Source: Nitrosospira sp. Is2 (lineage in GTDB: Bacteria; Pseudomonadota; Gammaproteobacteria; Burkholderiales; Nitrosomonadaceae). Taken from it: 64,000 nucleotides of DNA. The position numbers and the translations under genes are program-made. Where the stretch lies: the NCBI RefSeq assembly GCF_033095785.1, contig NZ_CP137134.1, positions 186,001 to 250,000 on the forward strand, read 5' to 3'. The notes below the pieces were generated by a model. That model saw nothing but the letters and a program-made list of their open reading frames with translations, made no database searches and had not been told where the DNA came from. Shown here piece after piece: positions 17,877 to 26,525 of this stretch (within the stretch, counting starts at the first letter, position 1; the number at the start of each line of letters is the position of its first letter).

Positions 17877-18334
17877 CTAAGGCAACACGGCGATGTATCA
17901 CGGCCTCGCTGCGCCCGGCACTAAATTCCAAGACCCCTCCTCTCGCTCGCGACGCCTGATAAGCTAACGGAAAGCGTCGACGTTAATACCTGCTTGCAAC
18001 GTTTCTCATCCGGTCTCTGGAGCTCAAGCCTGCCTTAAATCCCCCCAGGCTTTGCGTGCATCCTCGACCCATCAATTAGCCTGCTTCATCCTGACTCTCC
18101 GAACTGCTGCCACCCGACCGATTTTGCTGCGACATGGCTGGCATATTGCTAACTGAGAGTGAACTGAGCTGCCAGCACGGGTGTATGTGCGCTGGGAGTT
18201 GCGGGAGTTTTACTTGTTATCCAGCCTTGCGGTATTATTCCCCGGCGACTGCCGGTTGCCTTCGCAGGATGTACGGGCGGCCGACCGGAGCAGGCGCTTA
18301 ACTCGAAATAACACAACAAGGTTAATTAAAACTC
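17877..18334. other. Intergenic region before pgl
   Basis: About 460 bases without a supported gene. A sigma-54-like element at 18135-18150 is the only feature recognised. Confidence 0.4.
18135..18150 (+). promoter_or_regulatory. Possible sigma-54 promoter upstream of pgl
   Basis: TGGCTGGCATATTGCT has GG and GC ten bases apart as required, with a perfect TTGCT -12 box and TGGC -24 box. The central positions differ from TGGCAC. It lies about 185 bases upstream of pgl. This is a pattern match only. Confidence 0.4.
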
Positions 18335-19048
18335 ATGAACTCACCCCAATCCGAACAATCCCGCTGGCACGCGTTTGACGATCTCCAGGCGCTCCAGGAC
18401 GCCGCCGTAGACGCCATTCTCGACAGCGCCGCTCGCTCCATCGAGGAACGCGGCCGTTTTCTCCTGGTGCTCGCGGGGGGCGAAACCCCGCGCCCAATTT
18501 ATCAACGGTTACGGGAAGCGCCGACCGATTGGTCGCTCTGGCATATCTATTTCGGTGACGAGCGTTGCATGCCGCCAACCGAAGAAGAACTGAATGCGCG
18601 AATGGCCGGAGAAGCGTGGCTCGACCACGTGCCTATTCCTCGCGCGCAAATCCACGAGATTCCGAATGGGCCGCGCGCGGATATAGCGGCTGAGGCCTAT
18701 GCAAACACGTTGCGGCCGGTTGGTGTTTTCGATTTCACGCTGCTCGGGCTTGGAAAGGATGGGCACACCGCGAGTCTCTTCCCTCACAATGACTGGGGGG
18801 TGGAACAAGATTCGCCCGATACGCTGGCGGTATTCAATGCGCCGATACGGCCGCCTCAGCGCGTATCCCTTAGTGCGGCACGGCTCAACCGCTCACGGCA
18901 GATTTTATTTCTGGTGAGTGGAGAATCGAAGCGCAAAGCCGTTGCACGTTGGCGCGCTGGAGAACATATTCCTGCACGAGTCATCGTGGGTGAAGCGGGG
19001 GCTGATGTGCTGGTGGAATCGCGATTATTACAGCCGGCGAATACTTAA
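18335..19048 (+). CDS. pgl: 6-phosphogluconolactonase
   Basis: Hydrolyses 6-phosphogluconolactone to 6-phosphogluconate, between glucose-6-phosphate dehydrogenase and Gnd in the oxidative pentose phosphate pathway. Family motifs are LVLAGGETPRPIYQRL, WHIYFGDERCMPP, DFTLLGLGKDGHTASLFP and RVSLSAARLNRSRQILFLVSGESKRKAV. The 237-residue length is normal. It completes a tal-gnd-pgl set on one strand, although three unrelated secreted-protein genes intervene. No zwf is in the window. Confidence 0.94.
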   Translation: MNSPQSEQSRWHAFDDLQALQDAAVDAILDSAARSIEERGRFLLVLAGGETPRPIYQRLREAPTDWSLWHIYFGDERCMPPTEEELNARMAGEAWLDHVPIPRAQIHEIPNGPRADIAAEAYANTLRPVGVFDFTLLGLGKDGHTASLFPHNDWGVEQDSPDTLAVFNAPIRPPQRVSLSAARLNRSRQILFLVSGESKRKAVARWRAGEHIPARVIVGEAGADVLVESRLLQPANT

Positions 19049-19134
19049 GCAGGTGAACTGAGCGGAGGAAAATAAGCTGAGGAAAATAGCCGCTGCAAAT
19101 ATCGCAGCAAATGATGGCAAAAAATGAGGACAAA

Positions 19135-19161
19135 AAAAAGGAGTAGAACCTACTCCTTTTT
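19135..19161. terminator. Bidirectional intrinsic terminator between pgl and regulator
   Basis: A 12-bp perfect stem: A5 plus GGAGTAG pairs with CTACTCC plus T5, with loop AAC. On the plus strand it ends in T5 after pgl; on the minus strand T8 follows. The right arm contains the last codons and the TAG stop of the minus-strand regulator (19150-19152), so the terminator is built into its coding end. Confidence 0.85.
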
Positions 19162-19791
19162 CGGGGAGAATCTGAATCGACATAAATCTCCGCCTTCGGC
19201 CATGCATTCATCGTGCTTGACCTGGCTATCGGTAAAAGTCTCCATCATGCCCTTGTCCAGATGGCAAATCTCGCGGTCTTTTATCGCCATCCTGTGAAAC
19301 ACGCAGTTATCCGCTTCAATCACCGTCTCGCCGTCGGGCATGGTAGTCTTTTTTGCGTTGTAGCCGAGTTGGTCCATAACCTCAGCCAGCTTGTCGACCT
19401 TTTCCTCATGCGTCTTTAGATTAGGATATTGGCTGCGCATCTGCTGAGCGACGCCGACGCCGATGTCGTTCAAACGCTTGCCCATGTTCTCGGAGCCTTC
19501 CTCCTGCTGCACCGATGCCACCACCAACTGCGCAAGCCACGAATACTGGCGCGGAAAACTTTCTCTACCAAGCTCGGTCAGGACGTAAAGTTGCTGCGGC
19601 CGTCCCCCGCCGGATGGACGGGTATTCCCGGCCGTTATCAGCCCTGCTCCCTCAAGAGAGGCGAGATGTTGCCTGACGGCATTACGCGTGATTTCCAGGC
19701 TCTTCGCCAGCTCATCGACACTCATGCCGGGCCTTTTTCCTCGTAGCAGTTTAAGCAACTGCTTTTGCCGCTCTCCCATGGTATTAAGCAT
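19150..19791 (-). CDS. Winged-helix regulator with C-terminal four-Cys site (SufR-like)
   Basis: A 213-residue transcriptional regulator. The N-terminal 75 residues are a winged helix of DeoR/ArsR style (SVDELAKSLEITRNAVRQHLASLEGAGLI, wing GRPQQLYVLTELG). The C-terminal half has C163, C176, C196 and C204, placed as in SufR-like Fe-S regulators, but the spacing (12, 19, 7) differs from the cyanobacterial pattern. It may sense Fe-S or redox state; the ligand is inferred. GAGGAGGG lies 7 nt before ATG 19791. It is convergent with pgl across a shared terminator. Confidence 0.82.
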   Translation of the reverse strand: MLNTMGERQKQLLKLLRGKRPGMSVDELAKSLEITRNAVRQHLASLEGAGLITAGNTRPSGGGRPQQLYVLTELGRESFPRQYSWLAQLVVASVQQEEGSENMGKRLNDIGVGVAQQMRSQYPNLKTHEEKVDKLAEVMDQLGYNAKKTTMPDGETVIEADNCVFHRMAIKDREICHLDKGMMETFTDSQVKHDECMAEGGDLCRFRFSPKKE

Positions 19792-20317
19792 TAGGCTACC
19801 CTCCTCTCCACACTCAGATTAGAAAACGCACGCTTTCATTATAGAATCGGTCTCGTTTATCTGCTGCAACTATCTTTTAGACACTTTTACCATACTATAG
19901 TTGACAAATTGTCACAATTGTTAAATATTTCTTTTTCTCCGCAACCTGACCGATTATGTGGAGCGAACTGTACCCTGTCGCATTAATTCATCTGTTCAGC
20001 AACGGTGCCATTTATTCCCTCAGATTGCCTATGATTCTAAGGGAAAAACCCGGATGATAACAAGGAAATTCGCGGGTTTAGCCCCGGTTTGTCGGCGTCC
20101 AGCCTTCAAATTTACATCAACATCCGCAAATTGCTCAAAGAGCGGGCACATTCAGTCCCGTCACCGCCCCAGTATCCGAAGGGCCGGCCGTTAGATCGGG
20201 AGCGATCAGACGAACAGCAAAAATTGGCTGAATTTGAACGACTGAAGCTTCTACGGACCCCGGGCTCCGGGCCTGAAGTCCTGTTTCGCGGCCTGCTTAG
20301 GGGCGGACGCCTGAATC
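19792..20317. other. Intergenic region upstream of the four-Cys regulator
   Basis: About 525 bases. It holds the 13-bp palindrome at 19902-19914 and no convincing gene. A 108-codon open frame starting at 20089 runs into the lactonase gene, has unusual composition (Arg/Pro-rich) and no ribosome-binding site, and is not called. Confidence 0.4.
19902..19914. promoter_or_regulatory. 13-bp palindrome upstream of regulator
   Basis: TGACAAATTGTCA is a perfect inverted repeat about 110 bases before the regulator start. It overlaps a TTGACA that could be a plus-strand -35 box, and an ACAATTGT repeat follows. It could be an operator for the adjacent winged-helix protein; this is inference from position. 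Confidence 0.35.
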
Positions 20318-21115
20318 TCAATCCCTCCACGCCGGAAATTGCGGTAAGCCCCGGTAAAACGCCATATCGTGGTTGGGCCAGAGCTCGGCCTTTTCCCTTG
20401 CGGCCAGAGACTTGAGCTTACGTATACTGGTCAGTGCCAACGCCTGGTTATCCTGCCAGCAGCATCCTGGGGCTATTTCCTCGGAGAGATTTTCGCTCAG
20501 ATCCGCCGCATCGCCGCAGAGGATGATAGGTGACCCTTTTTGCAACTCGATGAACAGCGACATATGCCCGGCGGTATGACCCGGACTGGCGACAGCACGA
20601 ATTCCCGTTGTTACGGTATATTCACCGGTCGTGAGGTGCCAGCGGGTCGCATCCGCCAGCTCATCCTTAAATACACTGCCGTCCATTCCAGTATGCGCGG
20701 CAGCCAACTCATCCGCATGAACGTGCACTTCGCAGTCCGGAAGCTCGCAGAGACCGCCAACATGGTCGAAATGCAGGTGCCCGACAAACACGACGTCTAT
20801 ATCGGACGAGCACAGTCCCAGGCGTGCCAGATAACGCGGAATACGCTGCTCGTCACCCATCTTCGGCGGCTCGACTGTCGGGCGCATCGGATAAAAATAT
20901 TGCGCCTGCAAGCCAGGGTTGGAGACCTTGCGGTAATCGCATCCCACGTCGTACAGAATCCTGCCATTGGGTGTTGCTATCAGATAGGCGAGTATGGGCG
21001 CGTCGATGAACTCCCCATGACCCCGGCCGTGAGTGGAAATCTTTTTTTCATAGCGTATTGTCCCGGTAAGCAGCGGCCAGACTTTCACTCCCTTCGCTTT
21101 TACTCCCTTCGGCAT
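20318..21115 (-). CDS. N-acyl-homoserine-lactonase-family MBL hydrolase
   Basis: A 265-residue metallo-beta-lactamase-fold protein of the AHL lactonase (AttM/AiiB) type. The metal motif is H113-L-H115-F-D117-H118 (GHLHFDHVGG), with further ligands in SPGHTAGHMSLF, CGDAADL and WPNHD. YFYPMRPT and the N-terminal DAPILAYLI region also fit. By family it could open the lactone ring of acyl-homoserine lactones, that is, quench quorum signals, but related enzymes act on other lactones. GGAAGAGG precedes ATG 21115. It is followed by a small membrane protein gene, possibly cotranscribed. Confidence 0.82.
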   Translation of the reverse strand: MPKGVKAKGVKVWPLLTGTIRYEKKISTHGRGHGEFIDAPILAYLIATPNGRILYDVGCDYRKVSNPGLQAQYFYPMRPTVEPPKMGDEQRIPRYLARLGLCSSDIDVVFVGHLHFDHVGGLCELPDCEVHVHADELAAAHTGMDGSVFKDELADATRWHLTTGEYTVTTGIRAVASPGHTAGHMSLFIELQKGSPIILCGDAADLSENLSEEIAPGCCWQDNQALALTSIRKLKSLAAREKAELWPNHDMAFYRGLPQFPAWRD

Positions 21116-21199
21116 GTCCTCTTCCAGCTATTGCGATAAAACGAGATGACACCCCCTCGACTGCTACCGCGACCTCTGCAGCAACTAGCGCAACCGGGG

Positions 21200-21448
21200 T
21201 CAGCGGCTCTTCCGCTCGGCATCCGGGTTTTCCGCATCCCCGGCGCTGTGCATCGAGTTGGCGATCATGTGCGCGGAAAAGTTCATCGCGAATGGCACCA
21301 CGAGGATGGCCGCCAGCAATATCAGCAAGGCAGTGTTGACGCCAATGTCTATCTCCCCCTGCAGTACTCTGATGAAAAACCAGGCGAGAAGCCACACCAG
21401 GCCAATCACTGCGGCGGAAATGATGAGCACAAGACTAAAATCCGTCAT
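21200..21448 (-). CDS. Small two-span membrane protein
   Basis: An 82-residue protein with two hydrophobic helices (about residues 5-29 and 38-58) and a short hydrophilic tail DAENPDAERKSR. No family was recognised. It lies between the BASS transporter and the lactonase on the same strand, with an 84-base gap to the latter. No strong ribosome-binding site is seen, so the start is uncertain. Confidence 0.5.
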   Translation of the reverse strand: MTDFSLVLIISAAVIGLVWLLAWFFIRVLQGEIDIGVNTALLILLAAILVVPFAMNFSAHMIANSMHSAGDAENPDAERKSR

Positions 21449-21656
21449 GGACGACTGTTTACGAACTTGTTCACTGCTGCCAATAGATATAACTGCGAGC
21501 TATGACTGCGCAGTTCCATCGAAGTCTCTCGTTGGCAAACATGTTACCGCAGCCTCCGTGCATTGCAAGCAGGCATCCCAAGCGCGACTGATGACAACCA
21601 GGCGCGAAAGAGTCTTGACGCGCTGCCGGGCGTCCACCGTAGACGCTGTCAATCCG

Positions 21657-22607
21657 TCACGGCGCCGGCACCTTCACCTGCGGCAGTCGCGGCACTCGAG
21701 TGCGCCATATGACCGCCAGCAGGCTCCCAAGCAACGAGTGCATGACCGCCGAAACCGCGCCAACCACGGGCGCCAGCGGCAACAATGGAAACGCCTGCTT
21801 CGCGAGCACGATGGCAAGACCCGAGTTTTGCATCCCCACCTCGATCGAGATCGTCCTTGCGCTCTGTCCCTGATAACCCAGCATTTGGGCGAAGCTATAG
21901 CCCATCAGGAAGCCGCCCCCATGCAGCAGTGCGGTAGCGAGGACCAGTTCCCCTCCGTAGGCAAGTATCGCCTCTGCATTCGCGGCAAAGACGACGGCGC
22001 AAATGAAACAGACGCCGATGACAGATAACAGCGGCGCCACAGGCATTACCCCCGCAACCGCTCGGGGAACCCACCGGTTGAGCAGCACGCCCAGCACAAC
22101 GGGAATGATCACCACCTGCAGGGTTTGCTTGAAAAGCATCCAGGTATCCACCGGAACCATCGCCCCGACAAGCAACTGGGTGAGCAACGGCGTTAAAATG
22201 ATCGCAGCCATGGTGGAACAGACTGTCATTACCACCGACAGCGCCACATCCGCCCCAGCGATGTACGTGACCAGGTTCGATGCAGTGCCGCCTGGACAGC
22301 ATCCAACCAGGATCAGGCCAACGGCGAAATGGGGCGGCAGGTTCAGGGCATGAGCCACGCCCCACCCCAGCAGCGGCATGACCGAGTACTGTGCCGCAAA
22401 ACCGATCCCCACTGCCCGGGGCATGCGGGCAATTCTGCGAAAATCGTCAAGAGTCAGTGTCAACCCCATGCACAGCATGACAAACGCGAGCACCAGCACC
22501 ATGATGGAACCCTGGTTCAGGGCTATGAACCATTCGGGCCAGCAAAGCGCCATTGCTCCGGAGAGAATCATCCAGAACGGGAATAAGAGAGCCAGTTTGT
22601 GTAACAT
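21657..22607 (-). CDS. Bile acid:sodium symporter (BASS) family transporter
   Basis: About 316 residues with nine to ten hydrophobic helices. Family signatures are QYSVMPLLGW, VGCCPGGTASNLVTYIAGADVALSV, and EVGMQNSGLAIVLA containing the conserved substrate/sodium-site residues. Bacterial members import organic anions with sodium; the substrate is not predictable. ATG 22607 is the likeliest start. A TTG at 22628 overlaps the upstream methyltransferase stop (TTGA) and would add seven residues. It is coupled to that gene. Confidence 0.87.
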   Translation of the reverse strand: MLHKLALLFPFWMILSGAMALCWPEWFIALNQGSIMVLVLAFVMLCMGLTLTLDDFRRIARMPRAVGIGFAAQYSVMPLLGWGVAHALNLPPHFAVGLILVGCCPGGTASNLVTYIAGADVALSVVMTVCSTMAAIILTPLLTQLLVGAMVPVDTWMLFKQTLQVVIIPVVLGVLLNRWVPRAVAGVMPVAPLLSVIGVCFICAVVFAANAEAILAYGGELVLATALLHGGGFLMGYSFAQMLGYQGQSARTISIEVGMQNSGLAIVLAKQAFPLLPLAPVVGAVSAVMHSLLGSLLAVIWRTRVPRLPQVKVPAP

Positions 22608-22624
22608 GAGGCGAGTGCCCGGCG

Positions 22625-23347
22625 TCAACCCTTTTTCATTGCGGACGTGGCAGAACGAGTGAATAGCAGCGTGTGATGCTGTGCGTGGCGGCCGGTCAGT
22701 CGCATGTGGCTCAACCCCGCTTGCCGGGCCATTTCCTGCAGGGTGGAAAGGGGTTCGGGGTAATCATGTTCACGCACATGAGCACAGGCTTCCTCCAGTT
22801 GGTCCCGAGGCACCTCCGTCCATTTCTCGTGCATGAATCGCAGATAACCCTCCAGATAGGTTTCCCGGTCCTGGTTTTCCTCGCGTACGACATCCACCAG
22901 GATCAGCCAGCCCTTCTCCGACAGGGATCGCCCGGCGGCGCGGAAAAAGCGCGCCTTCTGATCGGTCATCAGATGATGAAGCGCAAATCCGGTGAAAAGA
23001 ACATCCCAGCTTTCCGCGGTCGATTCGACCGCATCCAGAAGATCCCCCTGGGTTAAAACGACCTCGCCGGGGAGTTCCGCCAGGTACTCATGCGCCTCTG
23101 CCAGCGCCGTCTCGGACAAATCCACGCCCCGGTACAACGTTGGCGGTATGCGCATCAGGCAGGGCGCCAGATAGCGAGCATTGCCGCAGCCAAGATCCAG
23201 CAGTCGGTAGGGTGAATCATCGCGCAGACTCAGAAGCTCATCGACCCCAGCGTAGATCTCTCGATGAAACATATAGTTATGCTCAGTCAGCAAATCGTAG
23301 AGCGACCATGAGCGGGTGAAAATCGCGGCAGGATTGGGGTAGGACAT
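22625..23347 (-). CDS. SAM-dependent methyltransferase
   Basis: A class I methyltransferase of about 240 residues. Motif I is LLDLGCGNARYLAPCL, followed by GVDLSETALAEA, TQGDLLDA, and DVLFTGFALHHL with the post-motif segment GWLILVDVVREE. The start is placed at ATG 23347 (MSYPNPAAIF), since the 27 in-frame codons upstream look noncoding; no strong ribosome-binding site is visible. It overlaps or abuts the BASS transporter gene, suggesting a joint role. The substrate is unknown. Confidence 0.83.
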   Translation of the reverse strand: MSYPNPAAIFTRSWSLYDLLTEHNYMFHREIYAGVDELLSLRDDSPYRLLDLGCGNARYLAPCLMRIPPTLYRGVDLSETALAEAHEYLAELPGEVVLTQGDLLDAVESTAESWDVLFTGFALHHLMTDQKARFFRAAGRSLSEKGWLILVDVVREENQDRETYLEGYLRFMHEKWTEVPRDQLEEACAHVREHDYPEPLSTLQEMARQAGLSHMRLTGRHAQHHTLLFTRSATSAMKKG

Positions 23348-23556
23348 GAATGCGGGCCGGATGCTTTTATGGAACCCCGCAATATACCTGATTTGGCGAC
23401 GGCTGTTACGCGGCTTGCGTCCAACCAAACGAGGAGGCAGGAAACCATTGCCTCGCGATGGCGCCGATTACGCCAGCAATAACGGCGTACCTGCCGCATG
23501 GGTCAAAGGGGGCAATTACGCGATCTAGGTCAGCGGCATCAAACCTGCCGGTCGCA

Positions 23557-25464
23557 TCAGACGTTAAACATATCCGCTGCCGCGTCATACTTCAGGCTGG
23601 CGGTCAATCCGGTCAACTGGACATGGTAATCATTTGCCGTGATGCTGTGACTGCTGTCCAAATCGATGTACAGGTCGCGGCCATTCTTCAAACAAACGTT
23701 GGTCGATGCGCTCATCACTTCCGTTAAGGTGATGTCGGATGTCGCCGTGCTCAGGCGGGCACCGTTCGCTATCAGCAGCGCCTCAAGAGCGGCGCTGAAA
23801 TCAAGTGCATCATCGCTGCTGAAGTCCGATACCGTGTCCAGCTCGCCGGCACGAATATCGCCGCTATTGAAGGAGGTTGCAGTCCATCCAAACCGGTCAT
23901 CGCCGCCACCGCCGGTAAGCTTGTCATTGCCAGCCCCACCGTGCAGCGTGTCATTGCCCAACCTGCCATTCAGCGCGTTTGCACCCGCGTCGCCAATAAG
24001 CCTATCGTCAAAGGCAGAACCGGTCAGCTGTTCGATGCCCTTTAACTTGTCAACGCCATCACCTGCCGTTGCGCGGCCACCCGCCAGGGAAAGGTCTGCG
24101 TCGACCGGAGCGGTCGCAGTCGCGTATGAGACCTCATCCCACCCTCCCCCACCGTTCAGCGTATCGCTCCCCAAGCCCCCGATGAGGAGATCGTTCCCCG
24201 CCCCGCCGTTCAGGATATCATTGCCGCTGTCGCCGGACAGAATGTCGTTCCCATCGTCCCCGATGACAAAGTCATTGCCTTCGCCGCCGTTCATCACATC
24301 ATTGCCGTTATGGCCCGTCATGAAGTCGCCGCCGCTCCCGCCGTACATCTTATCGTTATCAAATACGTTACGGTCCGCCCACTCGGACCCGCGCATAGTG
24401 TCGTTTCCCGCCCCCCCTGAAAGAATGTTGCCCGCGACGCTGCCGAAAATGGTATCGTCATAACTGCTGCCGGTTGCGTTCTCAATGTTGGCGCCGAAGG
24501 CAATCGCTAGATTGTCCCGCACCCATGCATGCTCATTCCATATGGCCTCCCCGATCTTGCTGTACACTCCGGGAGTCAGGTGGAGCTCAACATTCCGCGG
24601 CTGATTCGCCGCGCTCAGCGTATCCACGCCCCCGCCATCCCAGATCGTCTCGTAGACCTTTGCGCCCGCCGCCCAGCTGTAGGTATCGTTCCCGTTCCGA
24701 TAGTTCGAGTTGGGGCCGTATATCATTTGCAACGCGAGCACATCGTAGAGCATGGGGGTGGTAGGGAAAAAATTCGGACCGACACCATCAATCTCGTCTC
24801 CGACGTAATCCCGATAGCTCATGATGGTGTACTTGAGCGCATCGACGGACAGGCTCATGATGTCGTTATCATTATTCTCGTGCGGATGCTCCAGCCCCAG
24901 GGCGTGGCCGACTTCATGCATGATCGCGTAGTACGCGTAGTCCCCAACAGCCGGGCTGTTAAAGTCATTCTTGTTGAGCCACACATCTCCGCCGTAAGGC
25001 TTGTTATCCTGCCCAGGATAGTAGGCCCAGGCCGTAGGTGGCGAATTCGACATCGCGAAGCGGATATCGCCTACCGAGCTATTATCCCCAGCGTCCAACT
25101 GGCTGTCGGCGGTGTCGGCCACCTCCTTAACGTTGAGGTTTGCAACCCGGGCCCACTTTTGCACCGCTTCGCGCGCGGCCTGCATCTGTGAAACGTTAAG
25201 GGCTTCCCCGCTGTCGTCCGGCTCACCGGCGTATCCGAAAGCGCCGCTACTTGCCGGGCCGCTGCTGCCCACAGCAAAGGAAACCGGGAAACTGAACGTA
25301 ACCTTCCCGCCTCCACCGAGGCCGGTGCTACCCCACTTGGTGCCGACAATCAAAGCGTTGACTTCACTGTTCCCGGTAGGCGCAGGGCCGATCCTGGTGT
25401 AGGTGCCACTGCTGTAAACCGAGCTATAAACTGAACTGGGAACTGAGCTGGGAAGGGGGTTCAC
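23557..25464 (-). CDS. Serralysin-type RTX metalloprotease
   Basis: A 635-residue M10B zinc protease. The catalytic site is H183-E-V-G-H187-x5-H193 (HEVGHALGLEHP), and the Met-turn is TIMSYRDY. A long array of GGxGxDxL calcium-binding RTX repeats follows (about residues 350-540, such as GGAGNDTM and GGEGNDFV), then the C-terminal M10B segment DTVSDFSSDDALDFS. Such proteins are secreted by type I systems through an uncleaved C-terminal signal; no ABC/MFP/TolC genes are in the window. GTG 25464 is preferred because AAGGA lies 8 nt upstream. The N-terminus is Ser-rich (SSVPSSVYSSVYSS). Confidence 0.9.
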   Translation of the reverse strand: MNPLPSSVPSSVYSSVYSSGTYTRIGPAPTGNSEVNALIVGTKWGSTGLGGGGKVTFSFPVSFAVGSSGPASSGAFGYAGEPDDSGEALNVSQMQAAREAVQKWARVANLNVKEVADTADSQLDAGDNSSVGDIRFAMSNSPPTAWAYYPGQDNKPYGGDVWLNKNDFNSPAVGDYAYYAIMHEVGHALGLEHPHENNDNDIMSLSVDALKYTIMSYRDYVGDEIDGVGPNFFPTTPMLYDVLALQMIYGPNSNYRNGNDTYSWAAGAKVYETIWDGGGVDTLSAANQPRNVELHLTPGVYSKIGEAIWNEHAWVRDNLAIAFGANIENATGSSYDDTIFGSVAGNILSGGAGNDTMRGSEWADRNVFDNDKMYGGSGGDFMTGHNGNDVMNGGEGNDFVIGDDGNDILSGDSGNDILNGGAGNDLLIGGLGSDTLNGGGGWDEVSYATATAPVDADLSLAGGRATAGDGVDKLKGIEQLTGSAFDDRLIGDAGANALNGRLGNDTLHGGAGNDKLTGGGGDDRFGWTATSFNSGDIRAGELDTVSDFSSDDALDFSAALEALLIANGARLSTATSDITLTEVMSASTNVCLKNGRDLYIDLDSSHSITANDYHVQLTGLTASLKYDAAADMFNV

Positions 25465-25569
25465 GATGGTAGTCCTTTTCACGCAAATCGGCTCGATACG
25501 CGATCCAGACACTATGTTTTGCCGCTCGCAAGGTCTGTGCGGTTTCGCGCCTAACGAGCGGTAAAACAC

Positions 25570-26525
25570 TCACCAATATGAAGTCTTTCCATTGTCGACT
25601 CTCCAGAATGACAACAGGGTGGCAAACTCATAGAGAAGACTGCTCGCCCCTCGCTGGAAGCAGGGCAAACTTACCGCCCGTCAAGCCGCATCCGTCGGTT
25701 ACGGCAAAATGAGCGATGGTTCACAAAAAAATGTTAAATTTTTCACAACTCATCGTTAAAATACTAACTCACCGTTTTTCCGTGAGATCTGACCATGAAC
25801 CGGTTAGTCCCTTATATCCGAACCGCAGACGGAGCCATCCAGCGCATCAGTGACGGAATCTACGAGGCCTCGGGCGACTCCCTGGAACCGTATATTCATA
25901 AGCAAAACCTGGTCGGTTGGCCTGAGCCACGAGTTTTCTGGGCGAAGAAAACGGGGCCCAGCCTGGGCATCGCGCCGCTGCCAGCTTCTTCTCCAGACTG
26001 ATCTACCTCAACTATCTTTTTTTGTTGAGCTGGCGGATGCCCGCGTTCCGCAATTGCTCCGACACCCTCTCCTGCGCCTATGAGGCCTGAATTGATCTAT
26101 CTGCTTCGATTTCCCTGCCCCATTTTCCAATCCATCGCCTGATACCAACCCCTGGCGGATCGCCCTGCTGGCATCCCGCAGTCCCCCGTTGATTATTAAA
26201 AGCGAATCGCTCCATCCTTTATCTATAGGGAAAGGGGCCGCAAGCCGGCGAAATAACGATCCGACAAGCTGCAAGCCGCACCAGAATCCGCAGTATGACC
26301 CTGACTTCAACGCCTCGGACTAACCCAGAAACGGTGGTATTAGCAACAACGGGGTAGAAAATCCGCTGTCGTTTTAATAGCACGTATGATCAGGGGAAAA
26401 CTCCAGCACTAGCCCAGCTTTACTATTGTGGCAACCGGTGACGGGCAATATCATCACCATGCGTATCTACTATGTAATGCGCGGCGAGGGGCTTTCTTGG
26501 TGGATGTATTCTTCAGGGAGCGGGC
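25570..26525. other. Mostly noncoding region between protease and PEP-CTERM gene
   Basis: About 950 bases. It holds one weak 68-codon ORF (25795-26001). On the minus strand near 25585 there is a 13-codon ORF (MERLHIGECFTAR) with a good GGAGAG site just upstream of the protease, which might be a leader peptide. Nothing else was recognised. Confidence 0.35.
25795..26001 (+). CDS. Possible small hypothetical protein
   Basis: A 68-codon ORF beginning MNRLVPYIRTADGAI. It has a plausible amino-acid mixture (IYEASGDSLEPYIHKQNLVGW) but a weak ribosome-binding site and no recognised family. It could be noncoding. Confidence 0.25.
   Translation: MNRLVPYIRTADGAIQRISDGIYEASGDSLEPYIHKQNLVGWPEPRVFWAKKTGPSLGIAPLPASSPD

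Noticed and set aside
20089..20415. Possible 108-residue protein
   Set aside because: Arg/Pro-rich, no ribosome-binding site, and it overlaps the lactonase C-terminus on the other strand.
24100..24500. Tandem DNA repeat that might be a minisatellite or CRISPR-like array
   Set aside because: The periodicity is explained by the nine-residue GGxGxDxLx RTX repeats of the protease; there are no identical repeats with unique spacers.
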